From: CALKCV01 sp964609515
GTDB lineage: Bacteria > Cyanobacteriota > Cyanobacteriia > Cyanobacteriales > Microcoleaceae
NCBI GenBank assembly: GCA_964609515.1
Contig: CAZSTZ010000174.1
Location: forward strand, 1 to 15,042
DNA: 15,042 bases
Direction: 5' to 3'
Shown piece after piece: positions 1 through 6,438 of this stretch. Made by a program: the position numbers and the translations under genes. The notes beneath the pieces are model-generated. The model made no database searches. It was not told where the DNA came from and was given only the letters and a program-made list of their open reading frames with translations. The first letter of the stretch is position 1, and each line of letters starts with the position of its first letter.

Positions 1-32
1 AATCAACGGTTAAAAAATAAGGGCAATTTCCC

Positions 33-67
33 AATTCCCAATTCCCAATTCCCAATTCCCGATTCCC
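33..67. repeat. AATTCCC heptamer array
   Basis: Four perfect tandem AATTCCC units (33-60) are followed by one GATTCCC variant (61-67) and then AATTAACAATT. The 7-base period matches the short tandemly repeated repetitive (STRR) sequences known from filamentous cyanobacteria. The same array, cut after three units, recurs at 349-369. Confidence 0.85.
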
Positions 68-166
68 AATTAACAATTAGCTTTGTTGAGATGGGGCAAA
101 TTTAACTTTTTGGCTATCTTTCTTCGGGCCCGTTTTTAGATAAAAAAAATTTTTTTGCCAGACCCC

Positions 167-195
167 TTGACAAAGGTTTTTTTAAAAGTTATAAT
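167..195 (+). promoter_or_regulatory. Consensus sigma-70 promoter firing into the assembly gap
   Basis: TTGACA (167-172) and TATAAT (190-195) are both perfect hexamers, separated by 17 bases. A start site would be expected near 202, with the transcript running into the N gap at 217. Only about 15 transcribed bases can be seen, so the product is unknown. So exact a promoter suits a stable RNA gene or another strongly expressed unit, but that is inference. Confidence 0.6.
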
Positions 196-216
196 TAAAC
201 TGTCCGGGGGAACTCG

Positions 217-316
217 NNNNNNNNNNNNNNNNNNNNNNNNNNNNNNNNNNNNNNNNNNNNNNNNNNNNNNNNNNNNNNNNNNNNNNNNNNNNNNNNNNNN
301 NNNNNNNNNNNNNNNN
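217..316. other. Assembly gap (100 N)
   Basis: There are exactly 100 N. This is the length conventionally used for gaps of unknown size, so the true distance and even the adjacency of the two sides are uncertain. Reading frames that run through it are not real. Confidence 0.98.
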
Positions 317-371
317 AATCAACGGTTAAAAAATAAGGGCAATTTCCCAATTCCCAATTCCCAATTCCCAA
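317..371. repeat. Second copy of window positions 1-55
   Basis: These 55 bases are identical to positions 1-55 and diverge at 372 versus 56. They begin exactly at the edge of the N gap and contain three AATTCCC units (349-369). The copy ends 7 bases before the start codon at 379, so the dehydrogenase has repeat sequence in place of a normal leader. Confidence 0.9.
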
Positions 372-378
372 ACAACAA

Positions 379-1161
379 ATGAAAACCGCATTAATCACGG
401 GAGCTTCCTACGGCATAGGCGCAGCTTTTGCTCGCGAACTGGCAGCGCGTAAAACCAACCTCATCTTAGTCGCCCGTTCCGAAGACAAGCTCCAGCAGCT
501 AGCAACCGAGTTAGAAGAACGACATGGAATAAAAGCAGAAGCGATCGCCCAAGACTTAACCGAGCCCGCCGCAGGCACCAAGCTTTTTGAAAGTGTCGCC
601 CAAAAAGGATTGACAGTCGATTTATTAGTTAATAACGCCGGTTTTGGCGACTACGGCACCTTCGGCGATCGCGACCTACAGCGACAGTTAGACATGGTGC
701 AGCTTAATATCACAGTATTAGTAGAATTAACTCACCTATTTTTAAACCAAATGCGAGAAAGGCGATCGGGCAGCATTATCAACGTCTCCTCCATCGGTGG
801 CTTTCAACCCATGCCTTATATGTCAGTTTATGCCGCAAGTAAGGCATTCGTTCTCAATTTCACCGAAGCGCTGCGGGCAGAAAACCAAAATACAGGAGTG
901 ACCCTCCAGGCACTTTGCCCCGGTCCTACAGAATCTAACTTTTTTGAAAATGCCAAATTTCCCCAATCTGTCGATGCCACTAGCTCTCAAAATTACGCCT
1001 CCAGCGAAGAAGTAGTTCGAGATTCTCTCGATGCTTTAGACAAGAATCAATCTAATGTTGTAACTGGAAGTTTTATCAATCAAGTTATTGTTAATTTGCC
1101 TCGTTTTTTGCCCCGAGAAATGTTAGTAAATACCATTGAAAAACAGTTTAGAAACAGTTAA
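379..1161 (+). CDS. Short-chain dehydrogenase/reductase (SDR), classical type
   Basis: This 260-residue protein has the length and motifs of a classical SDR, an NAD(P)H-dependent oxidoreductase with a Rossmann fold. Visible are the nucleotide-binding TGASYGIG (residues 7-14), Arg33 after strand 2 (usually an NADPH preference), Asp59, NNAG (85-88), Asn110, Ser138 and the catalytic pair Tyr151 and Lys155 in YAASK. The full Asn-Ser-Tyr-Lys tetrad is present, so it should be active. The PGP after strand 6 (181-183) is also typical. The sequence resembles the DltE/YqjQ-like branch, whose substrates are mostly unknown, so none is assigned. No Shine-Dalgarno sequence precedes ATG 379, because heptamer repeat lies directly upstream. 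The gene stands alone and is followed by a repeat-filled spacer. Confidence 0.9.
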   Translation: MKTALITGASYGIGAAFARELAARKTNLILVARSEDKLQQLATELEERHGIKAEAIAQDLTEPAAGTKLFESVAQKGLTVDLLVNNAGFGDYGTFGDRDLQRQLDMVQLNITVLVELTHLFLNQMRERRSGSIINVSSIGGFQPMPYMSVYAASKAFVLNFTEALRAENQNTGVTLQALCPGPTESNFFENAKFPQSVDATSSQNYASSEEVVRDSLDALDKNQSNVVTGSFINQVIVNLPRFLPREMLVNTIEKQFRNS

Positions 1162-1170
1162 AATTGGAAA

Positions 1171-1323
1171 TGGGGAATGGGGAATGGGGAATGGGGAGCG
1201 TGGGGGGTGTGGGGAGTTGGGGAGTTGGGGAGTTAGAGATACCAGAATTTATTTAACCCGCCAGTTTTGCTGTACCAATCTTTCCCCCCACACCTCCCAC
1301 ACTTCCCACCCTCCCCACCCCCC
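1171..1323. repeat. G-rich tandem repeats with a C-rich partner tract
   Basis: The 282-bp spacer before psbQ holds TGGGGAA units (1171-1198), a G-rich stretch with repeated GTTGGGGA (to about 1236), and a pyrimidine-rich tract at 1284-1323 (CCCCCCACACCTCCC and similar). The two tracts are partly complementary across about 50 bases and could fold together. A short open frame over this region is pure repeat translation and not a gene. Confidence 0.65.
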
Positions 1324-1367
1324 AGGACTTTTCATATTTATTCCGCAAGCCCTAAGTAGATCTGCTC

Positions 1368-1390
1368 CCCCTTGCCAAAGGGGCATTTTC
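1368..1390 (+). terminator. Weak terminator-like hairpin before psbQ
   Basis: CCCCTT (1368-1373) and AAGGGG (1378-1383) form a 6-bp stem with loop GCCA, followed by CATTTTC. It could end transcription from the upstream dehydrogenase. The T tract is short, so it may only be a dispersed repeat. Confidence 0.3.
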
Positions 1391-1443
1391 TATTATTAAA
1401 TGAGAATGGAAGATTACAGCAAGCTTGACAAAAAACGAAAAAT

Positions 1444-1896
1444 ATGATAAAGAAGCGTTCTATCTTAGCCTGTTTAATGGCCCTGTTGATGACATTTATG
1501 ACCAGTTGCGGCGAACCGGCCCCGCCGCCAACCTACAGCAATGCCGACCTCCAAAAAATCGACCAATATAAAGTTGGACTCGTGGAATTGCGCGATCGCA
1601 TGGAGGAGGATCTCGAAACCCTCATCCAAAAAGAAAACTGGATCGATGTAGGGACATTTATCCACGGCCCCTTGGGAGATTTGCGGTACAAGACCAACTA
1701 TCTAACCCAAAGTCTGTTACTACCCAAGGACAAAGAGCCAGTTTTAGATGCTGCTGACGATCTATTTATGGAACTAGAAGAGCTCGATACTGCGGCCTCG
1801 GAAGGAAATTACAAAGAAGCGGTCAAAAACTACGCAGAAGCAGTGCGAGATTTTGACGCTTATTTGGACTTAATCCCCAAACCTAGTTCGACTTAA
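1444..1896 (+). CDS. psbQ: Photosystem II lipoprotein PsbQ (CyanoQ)
   Basis: This 150-residue secreted lipoprotein matches cyanobacterial PsbQ, an extrinsic subunit on the lumenal face of photosystem II that stabilises the oxygen-evolving complex. It begins with a basic start (KKR), a hydrophobic stretch (residues 8-18) and a lipobox-like MTSC with Cys22 as the expected lipidated residue, then a proline-rich linker. The mature part is predicted mainly helical, consistent with the PsbQ four-helix bundle. It carries the signature ENWIDVGTFIHGPLGDLR (about 64-81), which aligns with the NW-D--T-IHGPLG-LR block I recall from the Synechocystis protein. The C-terminal helix (YAEAVRDFDAYLDLIP) also fits. 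No clear Shine-Dalgarno precedes ATG 1444. The gene stands alone and is followed by a 14-bp hairpin. Confidence 0.9.
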   Translation: MIKKRSILACLMALLMTFMTSCGEPAPPPTYSNADLQKIDQYKVGLVELRDRMEEDLETLIQKENWIDVGTFIHGPLGDLRYKTNYLTQSLLLPKDKEPVLDAADDLFMELEELDTAASEGNYKEAVKNYAEAVRDFDAYLDLIPKPSST

Positions 1897-1902
1897 AAAA
1901 AA

Positions 1903-1940
1903 GGGAATTGTCAATTGTTAATTGTTAATTGACAATTCCC
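1903..1940 (+). terminator. 14-bp perfect hairpin after psbQ
   Basis: GGGAATTGTCAATT (1903-1916) and AATTGACAATTCCC (1927-1940) are perfect inverted copies around a 10-base loop. The hairpin starts 6 bases after the psbQ stop codon. There is no T tract after it, so a role in ending or protecting the psbQ transcript is inference. The arms are made of the same AATTCCC/ATTGACA material as the dispersed repeats. Confidence 0.5.
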
Positions 1941-1941
1941 C

Positions 1942-1966
1942 GTAGAACAGGCATCCTGCCTGTTCC
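1942..1966. repeat. Dispersed GAACAGGCA inverted repeat, copy 1
   Basis: GAACAGGCA (1945-1953), TCC, TGCCTGTTC (1957-1965) form a perfect 9-bp stem with a 3-base loop. A diverged copy lies at 6439-6463. If translation is forced to start upstream at TTG 1929, this repeat gives RRTGILPVP, which is the reason to reject that start for the next gene. Confidence 0.75.
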
Positions 1967-1982
1967 CCATTACCTAAAAAAA

Positions 1983-3203
1983 ATGACTCATATTGTAATA
2001 ATTGGTTGCGGCATAATTGGGGCGGCGATCGCTTACGAATTAAGCCTCGTTTCCGGGCTAAAAATAACAGTATTAGACAAACAAGAACCGGCAAAAGAAG
2101 CTACCAGCGCCGCCTTGGGAGTGTTAATGGGAGCGATTAGTCAAAAAACAAAAGGAAGAGCGTGGCAACTGCGAAAATTAACCATGCAGCGCTACCAAAC
2201 TTTAATCCCAGAATTAGAAACTAAACTCAATCGAAAAATCCCCTTTAACCGCCAAGGCATTCTCATGCTTTGCCTCCCAGAAGACGATTTAAGTAAATGG
2301 GAAAAATTAGTAAAATTTAGGGAAAAAGAAGGTTTAAAATTAGAAATTTGGGATAATAATAAACTGAGCGATCGCTGCCCGCAAATTAACTGCCCCGAAA
2401 TCAAAGCGGCGATTTATTCTCCCCAAGACCGACAAGTAGAGCCGGTAGCTTTAACCCTAGCATTAATAGAAGCGGCACAAAAAAACGGGGTAGAATTTTA
2501 TTGGAACGTTACAGTAGAAAACTACCAAAAAAATAGCGACGGCAAAAATACAATAATAGCTAAAAATATAGAAAGCAATTCTCAATTCCCAATTGACAAT
2601 TGCCAATTCCTAATAATAGCCGCAGGTTTGGGTTCCTTAGAAAAACTGCCAAACAGAGAAAATTGGCAAACTGGCATCGCCACGTTTCAGAAACCCGGTT
2701 TTTTGGTGTCTCAGAAACCAGGTTTTTTGGAAAAACCTGGTTTCTCGAACGTTTCCCTAGCTAGCAAAATAGACCCCCAAATTAAACTCATCCCAGTATT
2801 AGGACAAGGGGTGCAATTGCGTTTAGAATCTCCCCTGGGAAACCCCGACTTTCAACCAGTCGTTACCGGAGATGACGTGCATATAGTACCATTGGGAGGA
2901 GGAGAATACTGGGTGGGGGCAACTGTAGAATTTCCCGATGCCAGAGGTGAGGTAGTCGCAGACGAGAGCTTGTTAGAAGGAGTTATCAAAAGAGCGATCG
3001 CCTTCTGCCCCGACCTCGCCCAAGCAACAGAAGTAAAGCGGTGGTCCGGGTTGCGCCCCCGCCCCCAAGGACAATCTGCCCCCGTCATCGGTTTTTTACC
3101 CGGGTTTAACAACGTCCTACTGGCAACAGGTCACTACCGCAACGGCATCTTACTAGCACCAGCAACCGCAGTCTTAGCACGCCAAATGCTAATTAACAAT
3201 TAA
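1983..3203 (+). CDS. FAD-dependent amine oxidoreductase (DAO / glycine oxidase-like)
   Basis: This 406-residue flavoprotein belongs to the D-amino-acid oxidase superfamily. The N terminus has the dinucleotide-binding GCGIIG (8-13) with acidic Asp32 after strand 2, followed by ATSAALGVLMG (40-50). Near the C terminus are GLRPRPQG (357-364) and GHYRNGILLAPATA (383-396), the closing FAD/substrate motif typical of ThiO-type glycine oxidases. A role in glycine or amine oxidation, possibly for thiamine synthesis, is plausible but unproven, so no symbol is given. I chose ATG 1983 because the longer version from TTG 1929 only adds translated repeat. Two in-frame segments are repeat-derived: residues about 199-209 and 236-254, the latter with three KPGF units. 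The last residues (LINN) and the stop also lie in repeat. ftsH starts 9 bases downstream, so the two are probably co-transcribed. Confidence 0.85.
   Translation: MTHIVIIGCGIIGAAIAYELSLVSGLKITVLDKQEPAKEATSAALGVLMGAISQKTKGRAWQLRKLTMQRYQTLIPELETKLNRKIPFNRQGILMLCLPEDDLSKWEKLVKFREKEGLKLEIWDNNKLSDRCPQINCPEIKAAIYSPQDRQVEPVALTLALIEAAQKNGVEFYWNVTVENYQKNSDGKNTIIAKNIESNSQFPIDNCQFLIIAAGLGSLEKLPNRENWQTGIATFQKPGFLVSQKPGFLEKPGFSNVSLASKIDPQIKLIPVLGQGVQLRLESPLGNPDFQPVVTGDDVHIVPLGGGEYWVGATVEFPDARGEVVADESLLEGVIKRAIAFCPDLAQATEVKRWSGLRPRPQGQSAPVIGFLPGFNNVLLATGHYRNGILLAPATAVLARQMLINN
2578..2610. repeat. AATTCCC/ATTGACA repeat inside the oxidoreductase gene
   Basis: The sequence reads TCTCAATTCCCAATTGACAATTGCC-like across this stretch, the same material found in the spacers at 33-67 and 1903-1940. 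Here it is translated in frame as part of NSQFPIDNCQF (residues 199-209), just before the conserved IIAAG strand. Confidence 0.65.
2688..2745. repeat. AGAAACC-GGTTTTT inverted repeat inside the oxidoreductase gene
   Basis: One copy (2689-2705) is followed by a perfect 15-bp stem: AGAAACCAGGTTTTT (2713-2727), loop TGG, AAAAACCTGGTTTCT (2731-2745). Related copies lie between genes at 5700-5732, 6780-6848, 8785-8817 and 13313-13371. Here the frame stays open and encodes three KPGF units. Confidence 0.85.
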
Positions 3204-3215
3204 CAATTAACAATG
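3190..3215. repeat. ATTAACA heptamer repeat bridging a stop and a start codon
   Basis: Three tandem AATTAAC units run from the last codons of the oxidoreductase into ATG 3213 of ftsH. The TAA stop (3201-3203) is made from repeat sequence, and no ribosome binding site is visible before the ftsH start. Confidence 0.8.
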
Positions 3216-5069
3216 AGCATTAAAAAGAAACCCAACTTACCCAACAGCCGCCAAATAGGCTACGTCTTATTAGCAATAGGCGGAATTTTATTAGCAACCA
3301 CCTTTTTCAAACCCCGTCCCGAACTTCCCCGAGTTCCTTACAGCACCTTTATTAAATTGGTAGAAAACGAACAGGTAGAAGCGGTACAATTAAGCGACAG
3401 CCGCATCCTCTATCGCCTCAAAGGAGAAGGAGAACAAGAACTAGGACCGTTATTATCAACTACTCCCATAGACGACCCGCAATTAATCCAACTTTTACAG
3501 TCAAAAAATGTCGCCTACGAAGCAGCGCCACCGCCGAAAAATGCCTGGTTTGCGATTCTGTTAAACTGGATAATTCCGCCGATAATCTTAGTAATTGCCT
3601 TTCGGTTTTTCCTCAACCGTGGTGGCGGTGGGGGGAGTTCTCTTTCCTTTAGCAAAAGTAAAGCCAAAGTTTATGTAGAAGGTGCAGCAGATAAAATTAC
3701 TTTTGTCGATATCGCAGGAGTCGAAGAAGCGAAAACCGAGTTAGGAGAAATAGTCGAGTTTTTGAAATCGAGCGATCGCTTTACCAAAATAGGCGCCCGC
3801 ATCCCCAAAGGAGTCCTCCTCGTCGGACCTCCAGGAACGGGTAAAACTCTCTTAGGAAAAGCAGTGGCAGGAGAAGCAGGAGTGCCATTTTTTAGCATTT
3901 CGGGTTCGGAATTTGTGGAGCTATTTGTCGGCACCGGCGCCGCCCGAGTTCGCGACCTCTTCGAGCAAGCAAAAAAGAAGGCTCCCTGTATTATTTTTAT
4001 CGACGAAATAGACGCGATCGGCAAATCTCGCGGCGGCAGCGGCGGCTTCCAAAGCGGCAGCAACGACGAACGAGAACAAACTCTCAATCAGTTGTTAACG
4101 GAAATGGACGGTTTTAGTGCCGGGGATACTACGGTTATAGTTCTCGCCGCCACCAACCGACCCGAAGCTTTGGATGCCGCTTTATTGCGTCCCGGCAGGT
4201 TCGATCGCCAAGTCTTAGTCGATCGTCCAGACTTAGCCGGTCGAGAAGCAATTTTGAATATTTACGCCAAGAAAGTTAAACTCGGTAACGATGTCGATCT
4301 ACATCGAATAGCTACTAGAACTCCCGGTTTTGGCGGCGCAGATTTAGCAAATCTCGTTAACGAAGCGGCCTTATTAGCCGCGAGAAACAAGCGCGAAACC
4401 GTCGCCCAAGAAGATTTTGCCGAAGCAATAGAAAGGGTTATCGGCGGTTTGGAGAAAAAGAGTCGCGTTCTCAACGAACGGGAGAAAAAAGTTGTCGCTT
4501 ATCACGAGGTCGGTCATGCTTTGGTGGGTGCTTTAATGCCGGGTAGCGCTAAAGTAGAAAAAATTTCCATCGTGCCGCGCGGTATGTCCGCTTTGGGTTA
4601 TACTTTACAGTTGCCCACCGAAGACCGCTTTTTATGGGATGAAGCGGAAATAAAAGGTCAAGTGGCGACTCTTTTGGGCGGTCGCGCCGCCGAGGAAATT
4701 GTTTTTGGTAAAGTTACCACTGGCGCTTCTGGGGATTTGCAAAAAGCGACGGATCTGGCAGAAAGAATGGTGATGAGTTACGGTATGAGTAAGGTTTTGG
4801 GGCCTTTGGCTTATGAAAAGCGCGATCGCGGTTTTTTGGGAAATGATGGCGTTAACCCCCGCCGCATGGTTAGCGAAAAAACTGCCGAGGCCATCGATAG
4901 CGAGGTTAAGGAAATTGTCGAGAAGGCACACCAGCAAGCTTTGGAGATTTTAAATTTTAATCGCGAGTTGTTGGAGTCTATTTCTCAGGAAATTCTCGAA
5001 GTGGAGGTTATCGAAGGGGAAAAATTGTACGAGTTATTAGCTGAGGTGCGATCGCCTATTGATAATTAA
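3213..5069 (+). CDS. ftsH: ATP-dependent zinc metalloprotease FtsH
   Basis: This 618-residue protein has full FtsH architecture and degrades membrane proteins. Cyanobacterial homologues act in photosystem II repair and membrane quality control. Two membrane segments (about 15-31 and 112-134) flank a short periplasmic or lumenal domain, and a Gly-rich linker follows. The AAA+ domain has Walker A GPPGTGKT (205-212), pore loop FVG (238-240), Walker B IIFIDE (260-265), and the second region of homology with arginine fingers Arg326 and Arg329. The protease domain has zinc site HEVGH (431-435) and third ligand Asp508. HEVGH replaces the common HEAGH, and FVGTGA replaces the common FVGVGA. Both keep the required residues. 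The N-terminal half (PYSTFI, PPPKNAWF) looks closer to the FtsH1/FtsH4-type than to the FtsH2/FtsH3-type proteins of Synechocystis. That paralogue call is tentative. It lies 9 bases after the oxidoreductase and 29 before the Uma2 gene. Confidence 0.97.
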   Translation: MSIKKKPNLPNSRQIGYVLLAIGGILLATTFFKPRPELPRVPYSTFIKLVENEQVEAVQLSDSRILYRLKGEGEQELGPLLSTTPIDDPQLIQLLQSKNVAYEAAPPPKNAWFAILLNWIIPPIILVIAFRFFLNRGGGGGSSLSFSKSKAKVYVEGAADKITFVDIAGVEEAKTELGEIVEFLKSSDRFTKIGARIPKGVLLVGPPGTGKTLLGKAVAGEAGVPFFSISGSEFVELFVGTGAARVRDLFEQAKKKAPCIIFIDEIDAIGKSRGGSGGFQSGSNDEREQTLNQLLTEMDGFSAGDTTVIVLAATNRPEALDAALLRPGRFDRQVLVDRPDLAGREAILNIYAKKVKLGNDVDLHRIATRTPGFGGADLANLVNEAALLAARNKRETVAQEDFAEAIERVIGGLEKKSRVLNEREKKVVAYHEVGHALVGALMPGSAKVEKISIVPRGMSALGYTLQLPTEDRFLWDEAEIKGQVATLLGGRAAEEIVFGKVTTGASGDLQKATDLAERMVMSYGMSKVLGPLAYEKRDRGFLGNDGVNPRRMVSEKTAEAIDSEVKEIVEKAHQQALEILNFNRELLESISQEILEVEVIEGEKLYELLAEVRSPIDN

Positions 5070-5081
5070 CAATTAACAATT
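5060..5081. repeat. ATTAACA heptamer repeat at the ftsH stop
   Basis: GATAATTAACAATTAACAAT spans the end of ftsH. The terminal Asn codon and the TAA stop (5067-5069) are formed from the same ATTAACA unit seen at 3190-3213. The gene is thus bracketed by matching repeats. Confidence 0.75.
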
Positions 5082-5098
5082 TTGAGGAGGAAAAAACT

Positions 5099-5686
5099 AT
5101 GGAACCGCCGACAATTTATTTGCCCCCAAGATTAGAATTAAAAATCGACCTTACCGACGAACAGTTCTGGCAATTATGCTGCGATAACGACGATTTAAGA
5201 TTTGAAACAACTGCAAAGGGGGAATTAATTATTATGTCGCCAACAGGAGGATACACAAGCGATCGCAACTCGGATTTAAACTTTCAATTAAGAGCGTGGA
5301 ACCGCCAAAATAATCTCGGTAAGGTATTTGATTCTAACGGGGGTTTTGTACTCCCAAATGGAGCCAAGCGTGCCCCCGACTCTTCTTGGCTAAAAATGAA
5401 TCGTTGGGATGCTTTAACCGAAGAAGAACGAAATAAATTTCTGCCTTTATGCCCCGATTTTGTCGTGGAATTAATGTCGCCAAGCGATACCCTACCACAA
5501 ACGCGAGAAAAGATGGAAGAATACATCGAAAATGGGGCGCAATTAGGGTGGTTAATTAACCGGACAAAGCGACAAGTAGAAGTTTATCGCCCTAACCGAG
5601 AAGTAGAAATATTAGAGAATCCCCAAACTGTATCGGGAGAGAATATCTTACCCGGTTTCCTTCTAGATTTAGCAACCATTTGGTAA
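5099..5686 (+). CDS. Uma2 family (DUF820) PD-(D/E)XK nuclease-fold protein
   Basis: This 195-residue protein is a typical Uma2/DUF820 member, a family greatly expanded in cyanobacteria with a restriction-endonuclease-like fold and largely unknown biological role. The order of motifs fits: the N-terminal GELIIMSPTGG (41-51), RAPDSSW with Asp94, FVVELMSPSD with Glu124, and REKMEEYIENGAQLGWLI with Lys138 (136-153). Asp94, Glu124 and Lys138 are the likely metal and catalytic residues, so the copy appears intact. A strong Shine-Dalgarno, GAGGAGG (5084-5090), lies 8 bases before ATG 5099, unlike the upstream genes in the group. It follows ftsH by 29 bases and may be co-transcribed. No partner antitoxin is visible. 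An inverted repeat lies 14 bases after the stop. Confidence 0.88.
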   Translation: MEPPTIYLPPRLELKIDLTDEQFWQLCCDNDDLRFETTAKGELIIMSPTGGYTSDRNSDLNFQLRAWNRQNNLGKVFDSNGGFVLPNGAKRAPDSSWLKMNRWDALTEEERNKFLPLCPDFVVELMSPSDTLPQTREKMEEYIENGAQLGWLINRTKRQVEVYRPNREVEILENPQTVSGENILPGFLLDLATIW

Positions 5687-5699
5687 TAACAATTGACAT

Positions 5700-5732
5700 A
5701 AGAAACCGGGTTTCGTCGAAACGGAACCCGGT
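5700..5732 (+). terminator. Repeat-derived hairpin after the Uma2 gene
   Basis: ACCGGGTT (5705-5712) and AACCCGGT (5725-5732) are inverted copies, with TTTCG/CGAAA adding a short inner stem. This is a degenerate member of the AGAAACC-GGTTT family. It lies 14 bases after the stop codon, where a terminator is expected, but no T tract follows directly. Confidence 0.45.
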
Positions 5733-5771
5733 CGATAAATAAAATTAATTTTTGTTTTGAGTTTTTATTAT

Positions 5772-5883
5772 TAGATCTCTTGCAAAAGTCATGTCCAAAA
5801 TCTTTTGAGGCTTATTTTTCCTCAAGAGCTCTTTACTCTTGCCTTTTGCCTTTTGCCTCTTGCCTACTTCTGCAAGAAGTCTA
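5772..5883. mobile_element. MITE-like element with 18-bp terminal inverted repeats
   Basis: TAGATCTCTTGCAAAAGT (5772-5789) and the inverse complement of 5866-5883 match at 15 of 18 positions. Inside are a second inverted repeat (CTTTTGAGG near 5801-5809, CCTCAAGAG near 5820-5828) and 8-base GCCTTTTG repeats (5841-5862). At 112 bp it has no room for a transposase. The ends look like those of an insertion-sequence family, and TA at each outer edge could be a target duplication. Both points are inference. Confidence 0.45.
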
Positions 5884-5902
5884 TTGAATCAGTGATGGCC
5901 TA

Positions 5903-6190
5903 CTACAAGTCCAAAAGCTTTTTACCATGAACTACCGCCGCAATCGTTAGGACATCCTCCTTTATTTGATAAATGACCCGATAACTGTAGGCAAATTCTT
6001 GCCTTAAATTGTCATCGCCAAACTCTTCTACCACTTCCCTCGCCAAAGGCTCTTTGGCCAAAGAACGGGTGACGTTAACGATCTTTTGAACCACTGCCGC
6101 AGCATACGGAACCGAATCCCGTGCTATGTAGGAGGCGATCGCATCCACATCATCAATAGCTTTATAAGACCACACTACTTGATAACCCAT
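5903..6190 (-). CDS. RelE/ParE superfamily toxin
   Basis: This 95-residue protein has the size and pattern of the ParE branch of the RelE/ParE toxins. It opens with a strand and helix (VVWSYKAIDDVDAIASYIARDS, split around residues 6-26). It continues through the LAKEPLAREVVEEFGDDNLRQ segment (44-64) and ends in the hallmark YSYRVIYQIKEDVLTIAAVVHGKK (68-91), with Arg71 and the closing HG-K. ParE proteins usually poison DNA gyrase and RelE proteins cut mRNA on the ribosome. Sequence alone does not decide which applies. Its ATG overlaps the end of the upstream small gene by 16 bases, which indicates translational coupling in antitoxin-then-toxin order. GCGATCGC at 6135-6142 lies within the gene. 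Confidence 0.85.
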   Translation of the reverse strand: MGYQVVWSYKAIDDVDAIASYIARDSVPYAAAVVQKIVNVTRSLAKEPLAREVVEEFGDDNLRQEFAYSYRVIYQIKEDVLTIAAVVHGKKLLDL

Positions 6191-6363
6191 TTATTCAAAA
6201 GCCCTTCAGCCTCTTCTTGTTTGATTTTCCTTGCTGTACCAGCTACTTCTAATCCATGAAGAACTTTTTCAATCACATAGAGATGATATTGGACATCTTC
6301 AAGGGAGCAATTGTCGGGTAATTTGCTCAATAGAGATTCTACTTTTTTCTTGGTGGTATTCAT
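6175..6363 (-). CDS. Putative antitoxin of the ParE-type toxin
   Basis: This 62-residue protein is encoded just upstream of, and overlapping, the ParE-type toxin, the usual position of the antitoxin. It is mostly helical and charged: KKKVESLLSKLPDNCSLEDVQYHLYVIEKVLHGL (about 5-38) resembles the short helical proteins annotated as ParE-system or addiction-module antitoxins in cyanobacteria. A basic C-terminal half (TARKIKQEEAEGLLNKWVIK) follows. I cannot see a clear ribbon-helix-helix or HTH motif, so DNA binding is unproven. ATG 6363 is the first in-frame start and has only a weak AGAG-like signal upstream. The call rests mainly on position and size. Confidence 0.7.
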   Translation of the reverse strand: MNTTKKKVESLLSKLPDNCSLEDVQYHLYVIEKVLHGLEVAGTARKIKQEEAEGLLNKWVIK

Positions 6364-6438
6364 AATTTTTTTAGTCTCTTTTTAGCTTTCACTAATGGTT
6401 ACTACCCCCTCTTCTTCCACTGGGTGGCTATGGTAGGC

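Noticed and set aside
155..382. Open frames running through the N gap on both strands
   Set aside because: They consist mostly of undetermined residues, and the ends are translated heptamer repeat.
1136..1399. An 87-codon open frame after the dehydrogenase
   Set aside because: It overlaps the end of the dehydrogenase and is almost entirely translated G-rich and C-rich repeat.
1929..1982. Upstream TTG start for the oxidoreductase, adding 18 residues
   Set aside because: The TTG lies inside the psbQ hairpin and the added residues are the translated GAACAGGCA repeat. ATG 1983 opens directly on the FAD-binding strand.
3671..4087. A 138-codon minus-strand open frame inside ftsH
   Set aside because: It is antisense to the AAA+ domain of ftsH, with no recognisable motif.
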